From Pseudoduganella sp. (GTDB lineage Bacteria > Pseudomonadota > Gammaproteobacteria > Burkholderiales > Burkholderiaceae_D): a stretch of DNA of 64,000 nt. Positions 38,268 through 45,956 of this stretch are shown here, piece by piece. The position numbers and the translations under genes are program-made. The stretch lies in the NCBI GenBank assembly GCA_021323265.1, contig JAJTCO010000002.1:97470-161469 (forward strand). The letters run 5' to 3'. The notes under the pieces are model-generated. The model searched no databases. It was given only the letters and a program-made list of their open reading frames with translations, and was not told the DNA's origin. The first letter of the stretch is position 1. Every line of letters starts with the position of its first letter.

Positions 38268-38956
38268 CGCACCAGCCCTGCGGCCATGCCGCGCAAGCGT
38301 GCCAGCGACTCCTCGCCCTGGCGGCCGGTCAGCGGTTCGGCGATATCGGCCAGTTCCAGCATGCGGCCGTGCGGCAGGCGGCTTTCGCGCGCGAACAGGT
38401 CGGCCAGCGCGCGTTGCTGCTCCGGCGTGAGGGGGAAGGGCAGGGGCAGGGGTGCCGCATCGGCGACGGCGCCGCGCGGCTGCGGCTTGTCGCGGTACAC
38501 GACCTGGGTGCCGGCCACGATGTCGCCCAGGCGGCGGAAGTGCACGTCGCACAGCATGCATACCAGGCCGGAGGCGTACAGCATCGGCAGGAAGTCGGCC
38601 ACCAGCAACAGGTTGCGCAGCACCGACTCGCGCCAGCGCACCGGCAGGCCGTCGGCGCGCAGCACCTGCAGGCCGACCACGTACTTGCCCAGCGTGCGGC
38701 CGCCGCAATACACCTCGCACAGCACGGGATAGGCCCAGTAGGCAAAAAAGGTCAGCAGCGCGGACAAGCCGCTGAACAGTTTGGAGGAGGGAAGTACCGC
38801 GCCCAGCAGCGAAGCCAGCGTGGCGGCGCCGAAGGTCCAGGCGCAAAAGTCGATGGCCCAGGCATAGGCCCGCACGGCGGGTCCGGCGGGCGTCAGCTGC
38901 AGGCGCACGCCTTCCGGGGTGGTGAGCGCGAGGCGGCCGTCGAGGAGTGGTTTCAT
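38264..38956 (-). CDS. RDD-family membrane protein (first gene of MoxR operon)
   Basis: 230 residues. RDD core: AYAWAIDFCAWTFGAATLASLLG (helix 1 with Asp), AYPVLCEVYCGGRTLGKYVVGLQVLRADGLPVRW (the typical GRTLGK and RW motifs), then VADFLPMLYASGLVCMLCDVHFRRLGDIVAGTQVV. The C-terminal about 70 residues are a soluble Pro/Leu-rich extension. It opens a six-gene minus-strand operon. The end overlaps the SpoIIM-like start as ATGA. The promoter should lie in the short A/T-rich stretch 38957-39029. Confidence 0.9.
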   Translation of the reverse strand: MKPLLDGRLALTTPEGVRLQLTPAGPAVRAYAWAIDFCAWTFGAATLASLLGAVLPSSKLFSGLSALLTFFAYWAYPVLCEVYCGGRTLGKYVVGLQVLRADGLPVRWRESVLRNLLLVADFLPMLYASGLVCMLCDVHFRRLGDIVAGTQVVYRDKPQPRGAVADAAPLPLPFPLTPEQQRALADLFARESRLPHGRMLELADIAEPLTGRQGEESLARLRGMAAGLVR

Positions 38957-39029
38957 GTCTTTTATTTAACCATAAAATTTCCTCAAAAGAAACATTGCCC
39001 TCGCGTGCGCGGGTCTTTCGGCCTTTTCG

Positions 39030-39809
39030 TCAGCGTGCCGCGCCGGCCGCCGCTTCCAGTTGACGGTAGTCTTTTGCCAGGCGCACCGCGCCGATCGCCT
39101 GCCAGATGGCTTCGATGCGCTGCGGGTCGCGCGCATAGGTCGGGCGCGCCACCATCAGGTGCAGGTGGACGGTGGTGTAGGGCAGCTCGGCCTGCAGCAC
39201 GCGGCCCTTGAAGCGTGGATCGTCGCGCGCCAGCTTGCTCGCTTCCAGGCCTTGCAGGATGGCGACGTCGTAGCTGCCGCTCACCAGCATGCGCAGCGCA
39301 TCGGCGGCCGACTTGACCGAATCGCGCGGATTGTAGCCGCGCTCGCGCAGTTGCTCCGACACCAGGTAGCCCGACTGCACCACCACCAGCTTGCCCGGCG
39401 CCTGCAGTTCGCGTCCGTCCCAGCTGCCCTGGCCGCCCACGCGCAGGAAGACCAGCGCTGCGTCCTCGAACAGGGCACGCGCCGGATCTTCACGGCCATC
39501 GGGCAATTGCGGAATGCGCGACCAGGCACGGCGGTCGACCGAGTCGGCCGCGCCGATCACGCCGTCGACCTGGCCGAGCTTCAACTCGCTAAGGCAGCGC
39601 TTCCAAGGCTTGGGGAAATAAATGAACTGTTCATTGAGGTGAATTTCGACGCGCTTGAGCAATTCGAAATTGAGCCCTTTGCCGCGCGGTGTGCTCCACG
39701 GTCGCTGATCCACATCCTCAAAGCACAGGCGCAATGGCGGCTCTTTCGCGGCATGGGCATTCATGCCGACCAACATCGCCAGCAGCACGCAGAGGCTTTT
39801 ATAGCTCAT
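39030..39809 (-). CDS. Periplasmic solute-binding protein (family 3-like)
   Basis: 259 residues with a signal peptide (SYKSLCVLLAMLVGMNAHAA). The type-2 periplasmic binding fold shows as LRLCFEDVDQRPWSTPRGKGLNFELLKRV, ELKLGQVDGVIGAADSVDRR and DALRMLVSGSYDVAILQGLEA. No permease or ATPase gene lies next to it, so it may serve a distant ABC transporter or act as a stand-alone sensor-type protein. Ligand unknown. Confidence 0.85.
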   Translation of the reverse strand: MSYKSLCVLLAMLVGMNAHAAKEPPLRLCFEDVDQRPWSTPRGKGLNFELLKRVEIHLNEQFIYFPKPWKRCLSELKLGQVDGVIGAADSVDRRAWSRIPQLPDGREDPARALFEDAALVFLRVGGQGSWDGRELQAPGKLVVVQSGYLVSEQLRERGYNPRDSVKSAADALRMLVSGSYDVAILQGLEASKLARDDPRFKGRVLQAELPYTTVHLHLMVARPTYARDPQRIEAIWQAIGAVRLAKDYRQLEAAAGAAR

Positions 39810-40005
39810 GGCACAAAGAGTAACACGATGGTTTTGTCAGACTGGTTACTTTAAAAAAAAGATTCACCGATGTTGTATTTGCGCATGGCATAACTTGAAA
39901 GAATGGACGTATGAAAATGTTGCATATACATTCAGCGCTTGTATCGTTATGTAGCAAAAGGTTTCGTTTTTTAAACTGTAGGCGTAAAGCAAGGAAGAAC
40001 AATAT
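39810..40005 (+). promoter_or_regulatory. A/T-rich leader of the TonB-dependent receptor gene
   Basis: 196 bases without a gene, markedly A/T-rich for this window. A possible promoter is TTGCAT (39920-39925), 16-bp spacer, TATCGT (39942-39947). AGGAAG precedes the ATG. No convincing Fur box or riboswitch was recognised by eye. Confidence 0.35.
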
Positions 40006-42555
40006 ATGAATAAACGTTTCCCGATTGCAGCATTGATGTTGTCTGCCAGCCCGTTCGTGTTGCTGGGCCAAGCTCATGCGCAAGCGCAGGACAGTGGGGC
40101 GCCAGTCGCGGCAGCGCAAGCCGCCGATGCCACCACTGACGAGATCCAGAAGGTGGTGATCGTTTCGACCGGTAGCCGTGGCGCGCAGCGCACCATGGTC
40201 GACACCCCGGTACCGGTCGACGTGCTGAGCGCACGCGAGCTGACCAAGACCGGCCAGACCACGCTGGACAAGTCGATGCAGTTCCGTGTTCCTTCCTTCA
40301 ACACCGTCCAGACTCCCGTCAACGACGCCACGTCCCTGCTGGATCCTTACGAGATCCGCAACATGGGCCCAAGCCGCGTGCTGATCCTGATCAACGGCAA
40401 GCGCAAGAACATGAGCTCGTTGGTCTACACCCAGACCTCGCCAGGCCGCGGTGAATCCGGCTCCGACATTTCCGCCATTCCGGCCGACGCGATCAAGCGC
40501 ATCGAAGTGCTGCGCGACGGCGCATCCGCGCAGTACGGTTCCGACGCCATCGCGGGCGTGGTCAACATCATCCTGAAGGACAGCGCCGAAGGCGGCTCCG
40601 TCACGGCCCGCACCGGCATCACCCACGAGAGCGACGGCGGCATGGGCAGCGTGAGCTTGAACCAGGGCTTTGCGCTGGGTGGCGATCGCGGCTTCTTCAA
40701 CTACACGATCGACGCGTCGCGCGTGAACCTGGCCAGCCGCTCCGGCGTGGTGAGCGCGGAAGGCGAGGCCGGCGACTTTGGCGCACCGCTGGCGGAAGTG
40801 CAGGCTTTCCTGTCCAAATACCCGGACGCGCGCAACGTTAACGGTTCGCCGAAGACCAAGGCCTACAAGGGCTTGTTCAACACGCGCTATGAACTGGGCG
40901 ATGGCGTTTCGATCTACGCCAACGGCGCTTACGTCAACAAGAAGATCAACTCCTTCGCGAACTACCGTACTCCTTACTGGCGTCCGACCGACTACGGCCT
41001 GCTGCATCCGGCAGGTTCGCCATATGAGGGTTACCAGCCGACCTTCGACGGCACGCTGGATGACTACAACCTGACCGGCGGCGCCAAGATGGATCTGGCC
41101 GGCTGGGCTGCGGACTTCAGCCTGACCTACGGCGGCAACGAGCAGAAATACGATGTGCGCAACTCCGTCAACCGCAGCATGGGCGCGGCCTCGCCGACCC
41201 AGTTCTATGCAGGCGGCGTAAAGTTCGAACACTTTGTGTTCAACGGCGACATCTCCAAGCAGCTGACCGACACCGTCAACTTCTACGCAGGCACCGAACT
41301 GCGTCACGAAAAATTCGTGGTGAAGGCGGGCGACCAGGCTTCGTGGCAAGGTACCGGCGCCGATTCCTTCGCCGGCAACCATCCGGACAACTCCTTCCCT
41401 TCGTCGCGTTCGAACTACGGCGTCTATGGCGGCGCGACCTGGGACATCAGCAAGGATCTGCTGATCGACGGTACCGGCCGCTGGGAGAAGTACACCGACT
41501 TCGGCTCGGCCTTCGTATGGAAAGCATCCACCCGCTACAAGGCGAGCGAGAAGATCACCCTGCGCGGTTCCGTGTCGAAGGGCTTCCGCGCGCCATCGCT
41601 GGCGCAGATCTACACCCAGAAGGCGCAGTACTCCTTCGTCGCCGGCGGCGGTATCCAGGTTTCCGGCCTGGTAAACAACGTGTCGGCTGCAGCCGCTGCG
41701 CTGGAAGTGCCCAAGCTGAAGGCTGAAAAGTCGGACAACATCACCCTCGGCCTGGGCCTGAAGCCGGATGACAACACCAGCGTCACCCTGGACTACTACA
41801 ACATCAAGGTGAAAGACCGCATCGTGCTGGGCAAGGAGATCGGTCCGAAATGCGCGCCGAACGACGCCGTGTGCTTCGCCGGCAGCAAGCTGGACCAGGA
41901 ACTGGCCAAGGCCGGCATCGTATCGGTGAGCTTCTTCATCAATGCGATCACCAGCCGTACCGAAGGCCTGGACTACGTTCTGTCGCGTAAGAACATTCCG
42001 CTGGCGGAGGGCAAGCTGACCCTGAACCTGTCCGGTAACTACACCCACAAGAACGAGCGTGATGGCGCCGTGAACAATCCGAAGCTGGTGGCAGACGCCG
42101 GCCAGTCGGTGATGGACGCGACCCAGGAAGCGCTGATGTTCACTTCGCGTCCGAAGTTCAAGACCATCCTGGGTGCGGACTGGGACTACAAGAAGCTGAA
42201 CCTGTCGGTCAACAACACCGTGTTCGGCCCGACCCGCTTCCGCCAGGCAGGCCTGGACAGCAATCTGGAGACCAAGTTCAAGTCGAAGAACGTGACCGAC
42301 TTCGCGCTGAACTACAACCTGATGCCGAACCTGACCGTGTCGTTCAACGTCAACAACGTGTTCAACACCACGCCTGAGTGGGAGTTCCGCGCCCTGAACG
42401 CCGAAGGCCAGAAGATCATCGACAATCCTAACCTGCGCATGATCCAGCGTAACCTGATCACCTTCAATGGCCGCTACGACATGGTGACCTACGATGGCTC
42501 GCATTTCAGCCAGCTGGGCCGCACCTACGCAGCTTCGGTGAACTACCGCTTCTAA
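40006..42555 (+). CDS. TonB-dependent outer-membrane receptor
   Basis: 849 residues with a signal peptide (to about residue 25). A possible TonB box (about 46-56, EIQKVVIVSTG) precedes the plug domain (about 60-170: VDVLSARELTKTGQTTLDKSMQFRVPSFN, DISAIPADAIKRIEVLRDGASAQYGSDAIAGVVNIILK). A 22-strand barrel follows, ending in SVNYRF with C-terminal Phe. The IKRIEVLRDGASAQYGSDAIAGVVNI block is typical of receptors for organic substrates rather than only siderophores, but the ligand is not known. Codon use is richer in CGT, GGT and TCC than in neighbours, suggesting strong expression. It is followed by a strong terminator. Confidence 0.95.
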   Translation: MNKRFPIAALMLSASPFVLLGQAHAQAQDSGAPVAAAQAADATTDEIQKVVIVSTGSRGAQRTMVDTPVPVDVLSARELTKTGQTTLDKSMQFRVPSFNTVQTPVNDATSLLDPYEIRNMGPSRVLILINGKRKNMSSLVYTQTSPGRGESGSDISAIPADAIKRIEVLRDGASAQYGSDAIAGVVNIILKDSAEGGSVTARTGITHESDGGMGSVSLNQGFALGGDRGFFNYTIDASRVNLASRSGVVSAEGEAGDFGAPLAEVQAFLSKYPDARNVNGSPKTKAYKGLFNTRYELGDGVSIYANGAYVNKKINSFANYRTPYWRPTDYGLLHPAGSPYEGYQPTFDGTLDDYNLTGGAKMDLAGWAADFSLTYGGNEQKYDVRNSVNRSMGAASPTQFYAGGVKFEHFVFNGDISKQLTDTVNFYAGTELRHEKFVVKAGDQASWQGTGADSFAGNHPDNSFPSSRSNYGVYGGATWDISKDLLIDGTGRWEKYTDFGSAFVWKASTRYKASEKITLRGSVSKGFRAPSLAQIYTQKAQYSFVAGGGIQVSGLVNNVSAAAAALEVPKLKAEKSDNITLGLGLKPDDNTSVTLDYYNIKVKDRIVLGKEIGPKCAPNDAVCFAGSKLDQELAKAGIVSVSFFINAITSRTEGLDYVLSRKNIPLAEGKLTLNLSGNYTHKNERDGAVNNPKLVADAGQSVMDATQEALMFTSRPKFKTILGADWDYKKLNLSVNNTVFGPTRFRQAGLDSNLETKFKSKNVTDFALNYNLMPNLTVSFNVNNVFNTTPEWEFRALNAEGQKIIDNPNLRMIQRNLITFNGRYDMVTYDGSHFSQLGRTYAASVNYRF

Positions 42556-42575
42556 GCAGCCTTCCGGCTGAATCG

Positions 42576-42600
42576 AAAACCGCCCTCTGGGCGGTTTTTT
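42576..42600 (+). terminator. Intrinsic terminator of the TonB receptor gene
   Basis: Hairpin AAAACCGCCC / GGGCGGTTTT with a 3-base loop, ending in six T, 20 bases after the stop codon. Confidence 0.93.
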
Positions 42601-42645
42601 GTTGGCATAATCACTGCAACCGACATCACCGAAAAGGCATTCCCG

Positions 42646-43575
42646 ATGCAGCACAGCGCCATGCGCCAGGCAATCACCAACGGCGAGCAGCACCTGCGGC
42701 CCGTGCTCGACGACGCGCAGTTCGCGCGCTACGTCGACATCGGACTGGCGCTGCGCCAGGCATTTCGCACGCCGGCGCTGCGCGATGACTTCATTGCGCG
42801 CCTGCAGCCGCACCGGCGCCTGATCATCGGCAGCGTGCCGGCCGGTATCCAGCAGCACGGCATGCTGCCAGCACATGCTCCCACGCACAGCCTGGCCGAC
42901 ATTTCCGACGCGGACCTGGCGCAATGGCTGGTGGATGATGGGCGCCTGATCTACGGCGAATTCACGCAGCAGGAACTCGACCGCTATTTCGAGACGCTGG
43001 CGCCGTGGCTGCCGGCGCATGGCCACTTCATCGACCTGGGCAGCGGCTTGGGCAAGGTGGTGATGACGGCGGCGCTGGCGTTGCCGGGCATGCGCTGCAC
43101 TGGCGTGGAGCTGCTGGAGTACCGCCACCGGATGGCGCAGGCGCGCCTGGCCGGGATGCTCGACGCCGCCCGCACGCAGGACGCTGCGATGGCGGACGAG
43201 ATTGACGCGCGCGTGCGCTTGCTGCAACAGGATATGTTCGAGGCCGACGTCAGCGACGCCAGCCTGGTCTTCATCTACAGCACCTGCTTCGCGCCGCTGA
43301 TGGACCGCCTGGGCGAGAAGCTGGCGCGCGAACTGCCGCAAGGCGCCCTGGTGACAACGACCACCTTCCCGCTGCTGCATCCCGCCTTCGAACCGGTGCA
43401 GCAGTTTGCGGCGCCCAGCGTGGCATGGACCACGGTGTTCCTGTACCGCCGCCGCGGCGCCCTGGAAGCATTGCCCCCGGCGCCGGCCAGCTACCTGTAC
43501 GAACAGGATGGCGCGGCATGGGAAGCTGCGGTGCGCGCCGCATTTGCCGCCTACGATGCGGAGCAAGGAGCCTGA
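42646..43575 (+). CDS. Dot1-like class I SAM-dependent methyltransferase
   Basis: 309 residues, no signal. The SAM-binding core is FIDLGSGLGKVVMTAALALPGMRCTGVELLEYR (motif I at about 129-139, post-I acidic Glu in GVEL). YGEF (103-106) lies about 20 residues upstream. This YGE...DLGSGxGKVV layout resembles the bacterial relatives of Dot1 histone methyltransferases. LVFIYSTCFAPLMDRLGEKLARELPQGALVTTT corresponds to motif IV and beyond. The substrate is unknown; some bacterial relatives act on proteins or small molecules. Two bases separate its stop codon from the double GNAT gene, so they are co-transcribed. Confidence 0.8.
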   Translation: MQHSAMRQAITNGEQHLRPVLDDAQFARYVDIGLALRQAFRTPALRDDFIARLQPHRRLIIGSVPAGIQQHGMLPAHAPTHSLADISDADLAQWLVDDGRLIYGEFTQQELDRYFETLAPWLPAHGHFIDLGSGLGKVVMTAALALPGMRCTGVELLEYRHRMAQARLAGMLDAARTQDAAMADEIDARVRLLQQDMFEADVSDASLVFIYSTCFAPLMDRLGEKLARELPQGALVTTTTFPLLHPAFEPVQQFAAPSVAWTTVFLYRRRGALEALPPAPASYLYEQDGAAWEAAVRAAFAAYDAEQGA

Positions 43576-43576
43576 C

Positions 43577-44410
43577 ATGGACATTCGCGCAATGACGCAA
43601 GCCGAACTGGAAACGGTGCTGGACTGGGCCGCGGCCGAAGGGTGGAACCCGGGCTGGCAGGACGCAGCCAGCTTCCATGCCGCCGATCCCGGCGGCTTCC
43701 TGCTCGGCACACTGGACGGCGAGCCGGTGGGCAGCATCTTCGCGGTGCAGTACGGCACCGGATTTGGTTTTATCGGCGGCTACATCGTGCGTCCCGAATG
43801 GCGCGGCCAGGGCCACGGCATGGCGCTGTGGCGCGCCGGCATGGCGCGCCTGGCAGGACGCAACGTGGGGCTGGACGGCGTGCCTGCCCAGCAGGCCAAC
43901 TACGCCCGCTCCGGTTTTCACCTGGCGCACCGCAACGTGCGTTTCGCCGGGCAGGGCAGCGGCTTGCCGGCCGATGACCGCGTGCTGCCGGTCGGGCTGC
44001 AGGATATCGACGACGTGGTGGCCTACGACCGCGATTTCTTTCCCGACAACCGCGCCCAGTTCATGCGCCATTGGCTGACGCAGGACGGCAGCATCGCGCT
44101 GGGCGTCCGCGATGGCGGCGCGCTGGTGGGCTATGCAGTGCTGCGCCCTTGCCGCAACGGCTTCAAGATTGGTCCGCTGTGCGCGCAAACGCCGGACGTG
44201 GCGGAAGAACTGATGCAAGCGCTGCGCGGACGGGTGCCGGCCGGCGAGCCGATCTTCCTCGACGTCCCGGAGCCGAACGCCGCGGCGCTGGCGCTGGCGC
44301 AGCGGCACGGCATGCGGGCCTGCTTCGAAACGGCGCGCATGTACACCGGCGAAAACCCGCAACTGCCGCTAACGCGCCAGTACGGCATCACTTCCTTTGA
44401 ACTTGGATAA
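43577..44410 (+). CDS. Tandem GNAT acetyltransferase (YitH-like)
   Basis: 277 residues; ATG 43577 follows AAGGAG. The first GNAT domain (1-130) has FGFIGGYIVRPEWRGQGHGMALWRAGM with the acetyl-CoA loop RGQGHG. The second (about 150-275), GNAT_2/YitH-like, has GGALVGYAVLRPCRNGFKIGPLCAQTPDVAEELMQAL and EPIFLDVPEPNAAALALAQRHG. Only the first domain has a full pyrophosphate loop, so the second may be the acceptor-binding half. It is coupled to the Dot1-like gene and may modify the same or a related substrate; this is inference. Confidence 0.85.
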   Translation: MDIRAMTQAELETVLDWAAAEGWNPGWQDAASFHAADPGGFLLGTLDGEPVGSIFAVQYGTGFGFIGGYIVRPEWRGQGHGMALWRAGMARLAGRNVGLDGVPAQQANYARSGFHLAHRNVRFAGQGSGLPADDRVLPVGLQDIDDVVAYDRDFFPDNRAQFMRHWLTQDGSIALGVRDGGALVGYAVLRPCRNGFKIGPLCAQTPDVAEELMQALRGRVPAGEPIFLDVPEPNAAALALAQRHGMRACFETARMYTGENPQLPLTRQYGITSFELG

Positions 44411-44424
44411 GAAAGCGCTTGACC

Positions 44425-44439
44425 TTGACGCTGCGTCAA
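44425..44439 (+). promoter_or_regulatory. Putative MerR-type operator upstream of the TipAS regulator
   Basis: Perfect inverted repeat TTGACG-CTG-CGTCAA, 17 bases before the start codon of the MerR-family gene. It lies directly after a TTGACC (44419-44424) that could be a -35 element. Dyads at this place, between -35 and -10, are typical MerR sites; a good -10 is not obvious. Confidence 0.5.
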
Positions 44440-44455
44440 CCTTGAGCATGGCTGC

Positions 44456-45193
44456 ATGTTCACCGTAAAACAGCTCTCCGACATGACGGGCGTCACCGGC
44501 CGCACGCTGCGCTATTACGACAGCATCGGCCTGCTCAAGCCTTCGCGCCTTGGCGACAACGGCTACCGCTACTACAACGAAGAGGCCCTGCTGCGCCTGC
44601 AGCAGATCCTGTTCTACCGGGAGATGGACGTGCCGCTGGCCGCCATCTGCGACATCATGTCGCAACCGGGCTTCGACGTGCTGGCGGCGCTGCAAAGCCA
44701 CAAGCGGGCGCTGGCGACGCGCCTGGCGCAGTTGCAGGGGCTGATTTCCACGGTGGACAGGACCATCCTCCACCTGAAAGGAAAACACAGCATGAAACCA
44801 GTACAACTCTTCGACGGCCTGCGCGAACGCCAGCAGACGTACCAGAAGGAAGCGGAACGGAAATACGGCAAGGACGTGGTGCAGGCTTCGGCCCGCCAAT
44901 GGCAAGCCTATGGCGGGGACCGCCAGCAAGCCCTGATCGACGAAGGCAACGCCCTCTACGCCGAGCTGGCGCAGGCCATGCCGCAGGGCGCCGGCAGCGA
45001 CGCCGTGCAAGCCCTGGTGGGGCGCTGGCACGCGCACCTGCGCGCCTTCTGGCCCGCCGAGCGCGAACACCTGCCACGACTGGCCGCCACCTACCGCGAC
45101 GATCCAGCCTTCCGCGCCAACTTCGACAAGGTCCATCCCGACCTCGCGCCCTTCATGGTCGAAGCGGCCAGCATTTACTTCGCAAAGACATAA
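44456..45193 (+). CDS. MerR-family regulator with TipAS ligand-binding domain
   Basis: 245 residues. The N-terminal MerR winged helix is textbook: FTVKQLSDMTGVTGRTLRYYDSIGLLKPSRLGDNGYRYYNEEALLRLQQILFYREM. A coiled coil follows (about 80-115), then a TipAS domain (about 120-243, containing ALIDEGNALYAELAQAMPQGAGSDAVQALVGRWHAHLRAFW). TipAS binds thiopeptides or other drugs in actinomycetes; ligands of proteobacterial homologues are unknown. No Shine-Dalgarno precedes ATG 44456, so the mRNA may be leaderless or nearly so. An inverted repeat upstream may be its operator. Confidence 0.9.
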   Translation: MFTVKQLSDMTGVTGRTLRYYDSIGLLKPSRLGDNGYRYYNEEALLRLQQILFYREMDVPLAAICDIMSQPGFDVLAALQSHKRALATRLAQLQGLISTVDRTILHLKGKHSMKPVQLFDGLRERQQTYQKEAERKYGKDVVQASARQWQAYGGDRQQALIDEGNALYAELAQAMPQGAGSDAVQALVGRWHAHLRAFWPAEREHLPRLAATYRDDPAFRANFDKVHPDLAPFMVEAASIYFAKT

Positions 45194-45305
45194 CCTTTGC
45201 CCCAGTGCAAATGCGTTCGACGGCGTTCCTGCAATGGGTGTTGACAGGGCTGCGCGGCGGCGCGGAGAATGGCTTTCTCACAACCCTGCTGGATAGGAGG
45301 AAGCC

Positions 45306-45908
45306 ATGAAGCTCCATCGTGTCGCGCAGTACCTGGTTGTTGTTGCAGGATTCACCCTGGCTGGCGCCGCCCCGGCGTCGGATAAGAAGAAGGCCGGCCC
45401 GCCTGACGAGAAGGCGGCAATGGAAGCGATGACCAAGGCTTCCACCCCCGGCGACGCGCACAAGAAGCTCGACGCGCTGGCCGGCAAGTTCACCGTCAAG
45501 TCGAAGATGTGGATGGACCCGTCCAAGCCGCCGGAGGAAAGCAGCGGCGCTGCCGAGCGCAAATGGATCATGGGTAACCGCTACCTGCAGGAAAGCTACC
45601 AGGGCACGTTCATGGGCCAGCCCTTCGATGGCATGGGCATCCAGGGTTACGACAACGTGACGAAGAAGTATTTCGGCAGCTGGATCGATTCCGGCAGCAC
45701 CAGCATGACGCTGGCGCGCGGCACCATGAGCGGCAATGCCATCCAGTACAAGGGCATGATGTCCGATCCCATGGCGGGCAAGGAAGTGCCGTATTCGATG
45801 AAGATGGTCATCAAGGACAACGACAACCACATGCTGGAAATGTGGGGCCCTGGCCCGGGCGGCAAGGAGATGAAGTGGATGGAGCTGAGCTACACACGGG
45901 CCAAGTAG
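45306..45908 (+). CDS. DUF1579 secreted protein
   Basis: 200 residues with a signal peptide (LVVVAGFTLAGAAPAS) and AGGAGG before the ATG. DUF1579 pattern: HKKLDALAGKFTVKSKMWMDPSKPPEESSG, ERKWIMGNRYLQESYQGTFMGQPFDGMGIQGYDNVTKKYFGSWIDSGSTSM. Likely a lipocalin-like beta barrel in the periplasm. Function unknown. Confidence 0.88.
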   Translation: MKLHRVAQYLVVVAGFTLAGAAPASDKKKAGPPDEKAAMEAMTKASTPGDAHKKLDALAGKFTVKSKMWMDPSKPPEESSGAAERKWIMGNRYLQESYQGTFMGQPFDGMGIQGYDNVTKKYFGSWIDSGSTSMTLARGTMSGNAIQYKGMMSDPMAGKEVPYSMKMVIKDNDNHMLEMWGPGPGGKEMKWMELSYTRAK

Positions 45909-45919
45909 GCGCATGTGAA

Positions 45920-45942
45920 GGGCGGCGCACGGTGCGCCGCCC
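45920..45942. terminator. GC-rich palindrome between convergent genes
   Basis: Perfect 11-bp arms around one central base (45920-45930 and 45932-45942), giving an 8-bp stem with a 7-base loop. It lies between the DUF1579 and chemotaxis-receptor 3' ends. There is no T-tract on either strand, so terminator function is possible but unproven. Confidence 0.4.
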
Positions 45943-45956
45943 GCAGTGTGCAAGTC

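Noticed and set aside
39799..43758. Open frame of 1319 codons on the minus strand
   Set aside because: Runs antisense through the TonB receptor and methyltransferase genes, whose products have clear domains. It is a by-product of G+C-rich codon bias.
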